From positions 5,159,501 through 5,223,500 of the forward strand of contig OX031060.1 of NCBI GenBank assembly GCA_943736015.1: a DNA stretch of 64,000 nucleotides, read 5' to 3'. Positions 44,101 to 59,100 of this stretch are shown in pieces; the first letter of the stretch is position 1; each line of letters begins with the position of its first letter. The position numbers were made by a program, and so were the translations under genes. Source of the DNA: Tridacna crocea (Eukaryota; Mollusca; Bivalvia; Cardiida; Cardiidae). The notes below the pieces were generated by a model. That model was not told the DNA's origin. It did not search any database and saw only the letters and a list, made by a program, of their open reading frames with translations.

Positions 44101-47100
44101 AAAATCTTTGAAAATCTTCTCTGAAATTAGAAGGTGTAGAGCTTTGATATTTGGTATGTAGCATCTCCTAGTGGACCTCAACCAAGATTGTTCATATGAT
44201 GCCCCTGGGGTCAAAACTGGCCTTGCCCCGGGGGGGTCACAAGTTTGAAACATAGGAACAAAGAAGGAAAACTTTAAAAATCTTCTTCTCTGAAACCAGA
44301 AGGGTCAGAGCTTTGATATTTGGTATGTAGCATCTCCTAGTGGACCTCTACCAAGACTGTTCATATGATGCCCTTGGAATTAAAACTGGCCCCGCCCCGG
44401 GGGTCACAAGTTTGAAACATAGGAACAAGGAAGGAGAACTTTAAAACTATTTTTCTCTGAAACTGGAAATCGTAGAGCTTTGATATTTCATTATGTAGCA
44501 TCTTCTAGTAGACCTCTACTAAATAGGATACAATGACCTTTTCAGACCTTTACTGCTTAGTACTCAGGTGAGCGATATAGGACCATCATGGTCCTCTTGT
44601 TGTTTATAGCTGGTGCCAAAATTTTTTTCTTGTAGGGGTACATCAATTTGTCGAATTTGCATGTCTGTTGTTTTTTATGACGCCCTGAAATGTGGTTTGA
44701 AAAGTACGGAATCTAAAACAACTTAAGACAGAGATGATTATGATTTTTCAGAAAGGAGAAACATGACAGAAAAGGACTATGAGGACTGGATACTACGGGG
44801 AGAAATTTCAGATACAGAGGTACAGCTAAGTCATGATTATTTTCACTCCTTTAGTACAGAAATCAGGATGAAGTTTTTTAATTGTTAATACATTTACAAT
44901 AGGCAAGCCTCAATTAGAAAGATACACAGACCATTATGATAATGTGACAATTTTCTAGGTTAATGTGACAATTTCTAACGTTAAGTTATTACCAAACGAC
45001 AAAATTTTAGGTTTGTCAAAATTGAAAGGAATTGCAGACGACAAAATAAAAGTGACTGAAAATTTGAAATTTGTTTTGTGAAGGGTAGAAAACATTGTGG
45101 GAAAAGGAGAAAATGTTGGTTACCAGCATTTTCTCCTTTTCCCACAATGTTTTCTAAAGGCTTCTTTCTCAGGGTCGTCAAAGGTAGGGATTGTGTGGTA
45201 ATGAGTTAATGTCTTTATATCAAACAATAAAATTTTGGATTGACTCGGATTGAAAGCATTTGGGGATTACAAATCAAATGTTGCTGAAATGATGGTAATT
45301 TTATATGAACATGTAGAAAACCTTGTGGGAAAAAGAGAAAATGCAGATTACCATCATCGTCTCCTCTTCTCACAAGATCTTTACAAGGTTTTTTCTGTAG
45401 GGTCATTAAAGCTCACGATTGTGTGACAAACAGTTAATTAAACAGTGTTTAATTTACCCCTGCATCTTGCATCCTGGATGCAGAATTGCTGATTGAGACA
45501 CAAAGACAATGAAAGATGTTGGTGCCAAGTAGGCAACAGTTTCCAAAGCTTTGTTTCCGAGATTTCAGAAAAAAATTATGGAGGGTCAAATATATCTAAA
45601 TTAAATATATTATACAGGTAATTACAAATAAAGTAATCTTTTCTCTATCTAAATAGGGATTTTGTTACACTGAGAAAATCTTTTGATGGCTATTTATATA
45701 TATTGTTTTTGAGTTTGGAAGAAATGTAAACTAGTTTTCAGCTCTACTCGACTCAATGAAAATGATAAAAATTAAAAACGCTCGTGTAAGATAATCTCTA
45801 AGGCTGATTTTTGTACCCTCAAGTATAGGGCATCCTAAATGGATTTGTGTGATGTCGCCTTTTGTTTCCAGATTTTACAGATTCAGCTAAGACTCAGGTA
45901 ATCTCTAATCAGTGCAAAGAAGTTGTGTACATTTGCCAATCGATTACAGATTACCCTAGATTTAGCTAAATCTCTATGTTTTTTCTCATATACACAAAAC
46001 TCAAATTTCTTGCGCATATGCAATTAAAATGAATTTTATTTCTTCTGTTATAGGGAAAAGGTAACTGGAAGAGAAGGGAATATGAAAAGTACATAACAGA
46101 AGATAGTCCCATACACCTCTCAGGTCTGTTGCTTCTTCAATGTTCTAAAAGTAATGCTAAGAGAAATGTAATTGCATTTGTTAAATAAGTAAATATAGAT
46201 CAGACTCCAAAGAATATGGTTTCTGATCTTGTATCTGGTATTTACTGTTTTTTTTTTTTTTTTTATTATATTTATGTAAAATGGCAATTCTTCATTAAAC
46301 TGAAGTCAATCTGTTGGTTTCATGACAAATATTACTGCTGGTGGGTGCAAGATAGCAAAAATTATGGTGAAGGAAATTGTTATTCATGATATTATTTTCA
46401 AATAATATTGTTCAGTCAAGCATATCAAATGATGCTGTTCACATGGTTATTTATGACCTTCCCCTTGCATATTGCAGCAAGCAAGAAAGTGGAATCCAGA
46501 TACTTTACACTAGTGCACAGTTGCAACAATCTAGATCACAAGATACTATTACCAAATTACTTGATAATGTTTTAATTTTATAGAAAGAGTGCAGTGAAAT
46601 GATTTCAAAGACAGGAGAAGTGTAAATTTTGTATTATGAGTAGAAAATGTAAATTTGGTATAATAGGTATATAACATTTAGAGATATAGAAGGATGCTCT
46701 AAGAAGAACATACTTTATCCTACTAGACGAGAAAAATGCCCTGTTCACATTTAGATTCATGTGGAGCTTTCTATTTTTAGATGGAGTAATATGCAAGTGT
46801 CTATCCATCACAAATTTTTCCTAATGTTTACGATTTTGGCTTAACACATTTTTGCTCCTAACCAAAATTCCTTCCCAACAACAAATCTTAAACTTAATTT
46901 TATTCTTTAGGTCAAATATATTGCTTAATAGTTGTTTTAACTCTTAACCAAATGACAAAGTGTTGGACTAGTCCAAATTGAAAGCATTTGCAGATGACAA
47001 AATAAATCTGAATCAATTACTGAATTTTGATTTTGGAATGGTAAAAAATATTGTGGAAAAAGAAGTAAATGCTGGTTAGCAACATTTTCTCCTTTTCCCA

Positions 47101-50100
47101 CAATGTTTACTAAAGGCTTATTTCTCAGGGTCATCAAAAGTCAGGATTGTGTGGTAATGGGTTAGGCATAAGACATGAAATTTTGTAAATCTGATAGTAA
47201 TTTGATTGGGAATTAACGCTTTAATATCTTAAAAGTATCTTGGTCTTTTTATTAGTCCTTCTTGTTGTAACTTTGGTAATCTGGTAAAAAAGCAAAAGGT
47301 GAAATTATCCATTTTCTTTGTCTACAGGTAACCTGGTTTAGACTGATGACTTTTTTATCTTAAATTTTAGGATGGTATTTGGGATGATAAAATTCTTTCT
47401 TTTTTATTTTCTTAGGTGGAAAGGGGTCTGATAAAGAAAGTACAGGAAAGGTGTTACATAGCCGCATGTTCTATCAGGTATCAAAATTTTCATATTAGGA
47501 ATGAAGAGAATTTTTGTTGTTTTCATGGAGGTATGGAAACTAAAAAACTAATCACGCTGTCTGAAACTGCAAAGTGGTTTCATGCAAAAGTGTGATTAGG
47601 GTTTTTTCCCATATCTCCATGGAAACAAAAATAAATCTCTTCATTCCTTATTATTCAATATCACAGACACCAGATATGCACTTAAATAGTACTAAGTGCT
47701 CTTTTTCTGTAAATCCAATATTGCATATTTATTTACTGTCCTTTTCATTGATATTTCACAGTGCGGCAAAACTGCTCTTTCATGACATAAAAATGACATA
47801 ATTCATGATGTCATTATAGTATTGAACATTTGCAGGTTCAGTAGATTTATTATTTGAAGTTCATTACCCTAGAATTAAGTTGAAAATAAGACTGTTTAAA
47901 GCCAGCAGAGTAAGAATGAATTTTCAGTTCTCTCTTTGAATTTACTGTTTGATTTTTTATGCTCCCCGAAGGGCGAGCATATAGTCGCCGCTTCGTCCGT
48001 CCGTCCGTCCGTCCGTCCGAAGCCATTTCTCCACAGCCCTTTGGACCAAATTGGATAAAACTTCATATATGAACTCTTTAGGGTAAGGTGCAGACATATC
48101 TTTCTTGGTTTTTCAATTTGACCCCGTGTCATGGAAAAAAGGGGCTTAATGCAAAATTGCAATTTTTACTAATATCTCATTCAGTTTTTGTCAAAATATC
48201 ATGAAACTTCATGGTTATATTGTATATGGAAAGTTTCAGCGTGGGCCCATGCTATTTTTAATCTAGGCGTTTTTTAAGTTGACGTTCTGTCATGGAAAAA
48301 GGGGGTTTCTTGCAAAATTCCAATTTTTACTAATATCTCATTCAGTTTTGGACAAAAATTTCATTAAACTTCATGGTTATATTGATTTTTTTAAAGTTTC
48401 ACCATGTGCTCTTGTTTCTTTATCTGTGTTTTTCAATTTGACCATCTGTCATGGAAAAAAGGGGTTTCTTATAAAATGCCAAGAAAAAAGGGGCTTTAAT
48501 GCAAAATTGCAATTTTTACTAATATCTCGTTCAGTTTTTGTCAAACTTTCATGAAGCTTCGTGGTTGTATCTTGTTTTACAAGTTTCAGCATGTGCCCTT
48601 GTTATTTTCAATCTATGAATTATTAATGCGCAAATACCTCTATCCTGGTTTCTCAATTTGAGGCTGCATCACGGAAAAAGGGGACTTCATGGAAAAAATT
48701 GTTTTTCACTAGCATCTCCTACATCAGTGCTCAAAACTTTGTGAAATTTCAAATCTGAACTTGTTGGAACGATGCCCAGGTACCTCTCTTCCGGTTTATG
48801 AATTTCAGGCTGCGTCAGGGAAAAAGGGGGCTTCATGTAAAAAATCATTTTATGTAATATTTACTACATGACTGCTCAAAATTTTATGAAATTTCAAATT
48901 TTGAATTATTATTAAGAAATGCCACATACCACACACCCGTTGTATTTATTTCAATAATGCAATATTGTCTTATGGGAAAAGGGGGCTTAAAGGGGGCTTA
49001 GTTGGCTTTATGTTATCTACAAGTTTGTGTTGGCTATCTCTAAGATAGTAATTGCCTTTTCTCTTCAATTTTTGGGGGGCATGAACAGGTCCTTTTAGGA
49101 TAAAAGAAGTGAATTTATATCAATTTCATATATTTTATGACAAGCACTTGTTCGGGGAGCACAACCCGTCGCTGACGGCTCTTGTTTTTTCAGTATTTCA
49201 GAAAAAAATAAATTCCACAAGCAAGCTGAACTTGGCCTCAATATAAAATCAGAATGAAGAACATTATGAAATCTTGTATACATGTTTGTTTACATTAGCT
49301 TGACTTCATAATTAGTTCGGGCATTGCTGATATTTTTTTTCTAATGGAGCTATGATTTTTTTTTTATGGAGCTATGATTTTTTTTTCATGGAACTATGAT
49401 TTTTTTCAGTCAATCAGAACTCACCAATGTTCATGAAAAAAACTTATATTATTTGTCATTAGCTTGACTTTACCATGCACAAAATGGTCTTTGTACGCTA
49501 AGTAACCCTCATCTCACTAAATACATTCAAAAGAAACTTTCAAGCTGACAGAAAAATCCAAGTATTTTATAGCTCAAAGGTATGTTTTGGGGAAAGATAT
49601 CCTCTTAATGGACAGTGTAGATCTAAGATCAGACTGCACATTTTGTGTAGTCTGATCTTAATCTACACTGTTCACAAAAGGTCAGTGAGTCACTCTTAGC
49701 AGCCTAGGGTTAAGAAAACATTTAAAACATGAGAAGAGAAAGAAATAAAGCTTTTTATGAGGTTTTGTCCATTTTCTGAAAATGGTTTCGACCATTTGAA
49801 ATAAAAATTGCTACATTTGAGCCACATTTCACTTGGAGTTTGTTTTCAATATGGAAAATTCACTTAATGTTTCTCTGGCAATGAGCTTTAGCGGTTTGCT
49901 AAAGATCTTTCCTAAATCTGCAAATTCTTTTTAGTCTGATCTTGATCTACACTGTCCACAAAGTCAATTTAAGATGGTTCTAGCACTGTAAGTTGTAAAT
50001 CTTTCATTCAAGAAGAGATTGAGAAAAGTTTGAAAAAACTTGCCTTGTTAAATAATCATTGGTTCCAGCCCTACGAAACAATTTAGTGTTTTATGATTTG

Positions 50101-53100
50101 AGGAAGAGGCTATTTGAATACATAATGTCTCCAGGATTGTGAGAAAGGGAGAAACCTGGTAATTAGTATTAACTATCCTTTTTCCTCATAATTTTTCCCC
50201 TTTTTCAAAGACAGATTCACATTTAACCCATTACCACACAATCCCAACTTTTGACAACCCTGAGAAAGAAGCCTGTAGAAAACATTGTGGGAAAAGGAGA
50301 AAATGCTAGTAACCAACATTTTCTCCTTTTCCTACAATTTTTTCTACCCTTCACAAAACAAAATTTGAATATACAATCACTTTTATTTTGTCGTCTGCAA
50401 ATGCTTTCGATTTGGACAAGCCTAAAATTTTGTCTTTTGGTAATGAGCCAACTAGGTCCTGCTGGCCCTGTAATCAGATTGAAATAACGTTTAACCCTTT
50501 ACCACACCCTTTAGACGACCCTTAAGTAGAAGCCTTTTGGAAACATTGTGGAAAAAGGAGAAAATGCTGGTAACCAGTATTTTCTCCTTTTCCCACAATG
50601 TTTTCTACCCTTCCCAAATCAAATTTCGATTCTTCAGTCCCTTTTACATTGTCGTCTGCAAATGCTTTCATTTTGGATCAGTCTATAAATTTGTCATTTG
50701 GTAAAGATTGAAGGTTTTGAACGCATATAACACAATTCAACCTATTCCTCTTTTACTGATGAACTTCATGAGGAATTCAGCTTAGAGAGTTTTTTTTTGA
50801 CACTTGTTGTGAAGGCTGTTCTAGCCTTGGTGTCTCAAAACAGACAGTGTTGATGTAGAATTTTACCATACATTCTGCAAGGTCTTACCTGTTTGCATTT
50901 GGAGAACCATAGAACTTTAAATGCTGACCACACAATTTTAATGACCCTGAGAGTAAAGGCTTTTGAAAACATGGTGGGAAAAAGAGAAAAAGCTGGTAAC
51001 CAGCATTTCCTCCTTTGTAGATGTTTTCTACTATATGGAACCCATTTATACCAATTATACCAATTTCAAATTTATTTTCTGCAGCAACATTCAATCTGGA
51101 ACAGTCTAAATTTGTGATTTTGGAAAGAGTTAAATCTTGAAATGATAAAATAATGAAATGAATATTCCCTGTTAGTACTCAAAATGGAGTCATACAATGT
51201 CAAAGGTGTGGTTGTGAAAATATCTGAGCTGTTCTCTGTGAAAACAGGAATAAATTTATCTGCAAAAAATATTGATTTGGATCATCCTACACAGTTCTGT
51301 ACAGGCTGATCTGGATCCATTTATCGTTATGATGACTGGCTCAGTTTAACCCTTTACCCCATAAGGCATTTCTGTAGTATCTCTCATTGACCCTAAATAA
51401 CAGCAAGGATGGAGCCGTTTTTTATGTGTATATGACACCTTTTGATAGCATAGAAAACATTGTGGCAAAAGGTGAAATTGCTCGTCATGAGCAATTTCAC
51501 CTTTTGCCACAGTGTTTTCCAAAGGCTCCTACAGGCAATGCGTAGAAATGAGTAACTATAGAGTAAAGGGTTATTGCATTACGGAAATGCATTAAACACC
51601 CTTTTACCAGAGTTTGGCTTATCTGTACAAGAGACAGTATAGATCCAAGATTTGACTGCATGGCCTCTGCAGGCCGATCTTGATTTACATTATGATATCT
51701 ACAAATGCTACAAAGTACATTTTTAGTTTTTCATAGGTAAATGTACTACTGTAAGCTCTCTTTGTACGTATGGCCTTTTCTCATTTCTCTGTTCATTCTC
51801 GCTTCTCCGTTCATGTACTAAAGCAGAAGGAATAAGTGCTTGTGACGTTTTGTTCCACACTGGTTCTATTCTACTCTGTCAGATATTATGAATAACATCC
51901 TATCCTACATCGAGACTATTTTTCTATCGAATAAGACACAAAAATGCAACAGAAGAGAGTAATTTTCACAGTTTGAAAGAAAATATTTCAATAGATACAA
52001 GAAAAAACAAATTTTCAATGTTTTTCAACATCAAATATGTCTAAATGGGTTGTGTTTACCCTGTACTATGAATAAGCTAGTCTGTCTGAACTAGAGTGTA
52101 GCATATTCATCAGTCTTTAGCTACCAGCCTTGACATTCAATCAAATGAATGGAAAAATGAGAAAATGACCATACTACCCAGGTTGGCGAGGTAGGTTTGA
52201 AAAAATCCCCGGATAGAACCTTTTGATGCAAGTTGTAGTGACTTTTTTCAGTTAAAAGTTTGATTCCGATTTTATATTTGATCATTACATGAAAATGTTG
52301 ATTCCTTGACTGAAAATGTGAATTTTGTGAGCTTATTAATTTATGCTTTAGTGAACGGAGAAAGGAGAACACAGTATATATGAGCCATGTTCTGTGAAAA
52401 GGGGGCTTAATGCATCTGCCCAAGAACTTTACCCAGGTCAACCTGTGCAGTCCATGTGGGCAGACCTTAATGAAACTTTTCAGTGTTATCAATATTCTGT
52501 ATGTCCAAGGACAAGTCTATCTCATGATTACGTCAGTTGCTATTAACTCTTTACCACACAACAAAATTTTAGACTGGTTCAAATTGAAAACATTTGCAGA
52601 CGACAAAATAAAGGTGACTGAAAAATTGAAATTTGTTCTGGGAAGGGTAGAAAACACTGTGGGAAAAGGAGAAAATGCAGGTTACCAGCATTTTCTCCTT
52701 TTCTTACAGTGTTTTCAAAAGGCTTCTTTCTCAGGGGCACCAAAAGTAGGGATTCTGCGGTAATGGGTTAAAAAGTGCCTATTATAGATCCATGTTAATG
52801 TGATGGCTTGTTAGTATCATGGATCTCAAAGATACCTGAAGCCCGCTTTGCTAGAGCATGGCTTATATATGGCCTGCAAGAAGCGAAAAGGGGCATTCGG
52901 ACATTTGCGTAAAGTGTCGTCTCAGATTAGCCTGGGCAGTCTGCGCAGGCTAATCCGAAACTACACTTTCCGTTTTTATTATGTAATTCTGTGTTTTGCC
53001 TACCTCTGCTATACCACAAAATCTAATGTAGCCGTAAAGTGTCGTCTGGGATTAGCCTGCGCGGACAGCACAGGCTGATCCAAGACAACATTTTATGCAG

Positions 53101-56100
53101 ATGATCGAATGCCCTTTTTCGCGTGTTGCAAGGCATATGTTTTATGTTTTACTTTCAAAGGAGGCCAATTGGAGAAGGTTGGAGCAAACAGCAAACAAGG
53201 AACAGTTGAGAGAATCAAGTTGCTATAACCAAGGTTTGTCTTTTTACCTCACAACACTGTCATCTTTTTTATAGCTTAACTCTTTACCAAACAACAATAT
53301 TTAAAACAGGTTCAAATTTAAAGCATTTGCAGACAACTAAATAAAAGTGACTGAAAATTTGAAATTTGTTTTGTGAAGGGTTATAAACATTGTGGGAAAA
53401 GGAGAAAATGCTTGTCACCAGCATTTTCTCCTTTTCCCACTTTGTTTTCTAAAGGCTTCTTTCTCGGGGGCGTCAAAAGTAGGGATTGTGTGGTAATGGG
53501 TTAACCCTTTACCAAACGACCTGATTTTAGACTGGTCCAAATTAAAACCCCTTGCAGATGACAAAATAAAAGAAACTCAAAAATTGAAATATGTGTCCAG
53601 CAGGATAGAAAACATTGTGGAAGAAGGAGCAAATGCTGGTTACCAGCATTTTCTCCTTTTCCCACGATGTTTTCGAAAGGCTTCTATCTCGGGGTCGTAA
53701 AAAACAGGGATTGTTTGGTAAAGGGTTAAAAGAAACCTTTGAAGCCAAAACTCTTGAAAGTAGGACAGAATGTTTGTCTTGATAATAGTTCAGACAAGTT
53801 CAAAAATGAGGTCAGTCATTTGGAGTGTTTAACCCATGACCACACAATCCCTACTTTTGATGCCCCGGAGAAAGAAGCCTCTTGAAAACACTGTGGGAAA
53901 AAGAGAAAATGCTGGTAACCAGCATTTTCTCCTTTTCCCACGGTGTTTTCTACCCTTACCAGAACAAATTTCTATTTTTGAGTAACCTTTATTTTGTTGT
54001 CTGCAAATGCTTACAATTTGGACCGGTCTAAAATTTTCTCGTGTGGTAAAGAGTTAACCCTTTCAGAATCAAGTTTGCTTTTGGCTTAGATCAAAATCAG
54101 ATTGCACATTAATACAGTAAAGTTGCAGGGCTTTTGGAAACTTGCTTGTGTTGCTCCTAGTCAAAGGAGAGGGGGTGCCATGATTCGCTACAGCCATGAA
54201 CAAGTTTCTAGATATTCGTCCACCTGACTGTACAGTGAATTACTTGCATTACTCTGTAAACTTTCACAAATCCAGCATGTATTTAGTGAAATTTCCATAT
54301 GTAGAGTATGCTCATGAAATCAAATTTCTAGTCTGAGTGCACCAACTCAAATGGTGACATCACTGAAAACTAAAAATACTCTGAACATCAAAAATAGTGA
54401 TAGATCAATTGTCTATGGGGCTCCCAACTAGGAAACCGTGCTGTTCCTGCGAACTGCCAATGGGTAGCAATATAATTATATTCTGAGCATATTGTCCGAT
54501 CAGATGCAAGAAATTTGTTTTTGGTGTAATGAAATGTGAAATCTGACCCTGCTTCTACAATGGATGTTTGCTTAGTCAAGCCCTTTTTATGAGTCCGAGA
54601 TTTGTATATTGTATTTTCAAATTTTAGTACATGTATATTAAATTTTCAGCTGTCAAAATAGATCAAGGTTGTATATTTGGTGCTGGAAGGGTAAAGTGTT
54701 TTCCACATAATCCTGAGTCTAAATGACTTTGAGGAAAAACTGTTTGGAAATCCTGTGAGAAAAGGTGAAAATGCTGGTGACCAGTATTTTCTCCTCTTAC
54801 CTTAAGATTTTCTACTTTCATTGACAAATCCTATTATTTTTACCGTAGTTGCCTGCAAATGCTTTCAATTTGGACCTGTCTTAATTTTGTCCTATGGTAG
54901 AAAGCCTAACAAAAAGTAATTTAACCCTTAACCAAACAATCCCTGGTTTTTACGACCCTGAGATAAAAACCTTTTGAAAACATTGTGGGAAAAGGAGAAA
55001 ATGCTGGTAACCAGTATTTTCTCCTTTTCCCTCAATGTTTTCTACCCTGCTGGAAACAAATTTCAATTTTTGAGTTACGTTTATTTTTTTGTCTGCAAGT
55101 GCTTTAAATTTGGACCAGTCTAAAATTTTGTCGTTTGCGAAAGAGTTAATAGCTCTGTATTGTTTGTGATTGTGAGCTATCTAATGGTAATAATACTTTG
55201 TCCATACAGGACATGGATCATCCACACTGAAAAAGTTACTGTTGTGTCTGTAAGTAATCCTTTCTTTATTTTCTGCAAAATCTTACGCTTTTTATATGCC
55301 TGTCGAAGACGGGACGTATTATGGGATCACCCGTGGGCGGGCGGCGTCCAGTTCTTTGTCCGGAGCATATCTCCAAAACTATTCTAGCTAGGGTTATGAA
55401 ATTTCATGGGTGGATAGATCTCATCAAGGGGGAGTGCAGTGCACAGGAACCATAACTCTTGCTTGCTTAATTTTTGAGTTATTGCCCTTTGTTGTTTTTC
55501 ATACTTGAATTTTGTCCAGAGCATATCTCCAAAACTATACTAGCTAGGGTTATGAAATTTCATGGGTGGATAGATCTCATCGAGGGGGAGTGCAGTGCAA
55601 AGGAATCATAACTCTTGCTTGCTTAATTTTTTAGTTATTGCCCTTTGTTGTTTTTCATACTTGAATTTTGTCCGGAGCATGTTTCCAAAACTATACTAGC
55701 TAGGGTTATGAAATTTCATGGGTGGATAGATCTCATCGAGGGGGAGTGCAGTGCAAAGGAATCATAACTCTTGCTTGCTTAATTTTTGAGTTACTGCCCT
55801 TTGTTGTTTTTCATACTTGAATTTTGTCCGGAGCATATCTCCAAAATTATACTAGCTAGGATTATGAAATTTCATGCGTGGATACATCTCATCAAGCGGG
55901 AGTGCATTGCACAGGAATCATAACTCTTGCTTGCTTAATTCTTGAGTTATTGCCCTTTGTTGTTTTTCATACTTTAATTTTGTCCGGAGCATATCTCCAA
56001 AACTATACTAGCTAGGGTTATGAAATTTCATGGGTGGATAGATCTCATCAAGGGGGAGTGCAGTGCACAGGAATCATAACTCTTGCTCGTTTAATTTTTG

Positions 56101-59100
56101 AGTTAGTGCCCTTTGTCATTTTTTATACTTGAATTTTGTCAGGTGCATGCCCCAGCTTTACAACTTAAGGTAAGACGGGCGTATCTTGCGACAATTTGCC
56201 GCTCTTGTTGGAAATGTGAAAAATGCTGGTAACCAACATTTATGTTTTTTTTTTGCAATTTTTTGTACCCTTTTAGAAACAAATTCCAGAGCTTTTGCCA
56301 TTTTCAAATTGTCTCCATCAAATGATATAAATTTGGACGAGTATCATCTGGTAATAAGTCAGTACATTCCTGCTTTTGGATGATGTTAATGCTGTGCACT
56401 TTTGCAGTGATAATTGTTTTTCCAACACATTCCCAAGTTTTAAGGACCCATTAAAAAAAAAGAAATGGTATTGAAAACATTGAAGGAAATACTTTTTATC
56501 CTGCAGGGCCATTTTACTAAGGTAGTTACATACAAGATTTTCATAAGTTTTATGCAACAGTAGTATGGTGAGATATTGCTACCAAGAAATATGAGATAAC
56601 TTTTATGAATATTTTAGAAAACTATTGAGATAAATGAAAGTTTCTTGGTAATTTTATCATTTCATTTTATATAAAAAGGAGTTTAGCTTGATAAAAACTA
56701 AACCGTCTTTTAACTACAAGTACTTGGTTTTTAGCTCACCTGAGCACAAAGTGCTCATGGTGAGCTTTTGTGATCACCCAATGTCCGTCGTCCGTCATCC
56801 ACAATTTCTTTAAACATTTCTCCTCCTAAACAACTGGTCCAATATTGATGAAACTTGGTAGGGATGTTCCTTGGGTGAAGCTCTACCAAAGTTGTTCAAG
56901 AGATTGAATTCCAGCCATAACTCTGGTTGCCATGGCAACCAAAGGAAAAAAACAGCAAAATCTTTAAAAATCTTCTTCTCTGAAACAAGAAGGCGTAGAG
57001 CTTTGATATTTGGTATGTAGCATTTCCTAGTGGACCTCTACCAAGAGTGTTCATATGGTGCCCCTGGGGTCATAACAGGCCCTGTCCAGGGGGTCACAAG
57101 TTTGAAACATAGCAACAAAGAAGGAAAACTTTGAAAATCTTCTTCTCTGAAACTAGAGGGTGCAGAGCTTTGATATTTGGTATGTAGCATCTCCAAGTGG
57201 ACCTCTACCAAGATTGTACGTATGATGCCCCTGGGGTCAAAACTGGCCCCGGCCTGGGGGTCACAAGTTTGAAACATAGGAACAAAAAAGGAAAACTTTG
57301 AAAATCTTCTTCTCTGAAACTAGAAGGTGAAGAGCTTTGATATTTGGTATGTATCATCTTCTAGTGGACCTCTACCAAGATTGTTAATATGATGCCCCTG
57401 GGGTCAAAACTGGCCCCGCCCAGGAGGGGTCATAAGTTTGAAATATAGCAACAAAGAAGGAGAACTCTGAAAACTTTCTTCTCTGAAACTAGAAGGTGCA
57501 GAGCTATGACATTTGGTATGTAGCATCTCCAAGTGGCACTCTACCAAGATTGTTCATATGATGCCCCGGGGGTCAGATCTGGCTCAGCCCCGGGGTCACA
57601 AATATGAAACATATCAACAAAGAAGGAAGTCTTCAAAAATCATCTTCTCTGAAACTAGAGGGTGCAGAGCTTTGATATTTAGTATGAAGCATCTCCAAGT
57701 GGACCTCTACCAAGATTGTTCACATGATGCCCCTGGGGTCAAAACTGGCCCGGCTTTGGGGTCACAAGTTTGAAACATAGGAACAAAGAAGGAAAACTTT
57801 AAAATCTTCTTCTCTCAAACTAGAAGGTGTAGAGCTTTGATATTTGGTATGTAGCATCTCCTAGTGGACCTCTACCAAGATTGTTCATATGATGCCCCTG
57901 GGGTCAAAACTGGTCCCGCCCCGGGGGTCACAGGTTTGAAACATAGCAATGAAGAAGGAAAACTTTAAAATTCTTCTTCTCTGAAATTACGTGATGCAGA
58001 GTTTTGATATTTGGTATGTAGCATTCCTTAGTGGATTTCTACCAAGAATGTTCATATGATGTCCCTGGGGTCAAAACTGGCCCCGCCCCGGGGGTCACAA
58101 GTTTGAAACATAGGAACAAAGAAGCAAAACTTTAAAAATCTTCTTCTCTAAAAGTACAAGATGCATTTTGCACAGTTACCCTATTAGAATTATTTGACCT
58201 TGAACTTTGATATTTAGTATTTATCTTCATTGTAGACCTTTACTGCTTAGTACTCAGGTGAGCGATATAGGACCATCATGGTCCTCTTCTTTATTTTTAG
58301 ACTGAAAAAGTCTGTCTGGTTTATCTGATGCTATAAGGTTTCATATACACTTTGCATAGTGAATAAAATGGACATTCTTAAGCAATCCTGAAAATGAAGG
58401 TATTGCACTATCAAACTGTTTTTATTGATGGAATATCATACAAAGTAGTATAGATCCAAGATCCATCTACACTTTTTTTTTGCAGCCTGATCTTAATCCC
58501 CATTGTCTGTATAACCAAGTAAACCATGTTTCAGGGCTGCAAGAGTTAAATCTTTACCAAACAACAAAATTTTCAACATGTCCAAATTGAAAGCATTTTC
58601 AGACTATGATACGAATGCATCTTAAATGACTGGATTTGTCTTTGAAAGCATGGAAATCATCATGGGAAAATAAAAAAATTCTGGTCAGCAACGTTTTCTT
58701 CTTTTCTGACAATGTTTTCTTTAGGCTTTATCTCCATGGTCATTCAAGGTCAGGATTAGGTGATAAAGGATTAAGTTAACTTTTCTGAAAGTGGTGTTGT
58801 TTATTTTTCACTTTAGGATCCTAATGAGTGGATGTGCAGCTACTACACAAGATACTGATAAACCAAGTTTGTATTCATGTGGATTGAATGAAGTAATATG
58901 GCATACCGGTAATGGCCTTACTTCTGGGATGCCCATGTGTGTTACCTGCTTTTGTTGTCCTGGGTCAATCAACAAGTACCCATGGACTGCTGATAATCAA
59001 ACTATCTGTAAGTATTTGCTGAACAGTACCATAACTTAAGCTAGTTTGGCAAAAAATGTCTTTAGTCGTCGATCTCCAGTAACAAAGTTCCTAATAGCTT

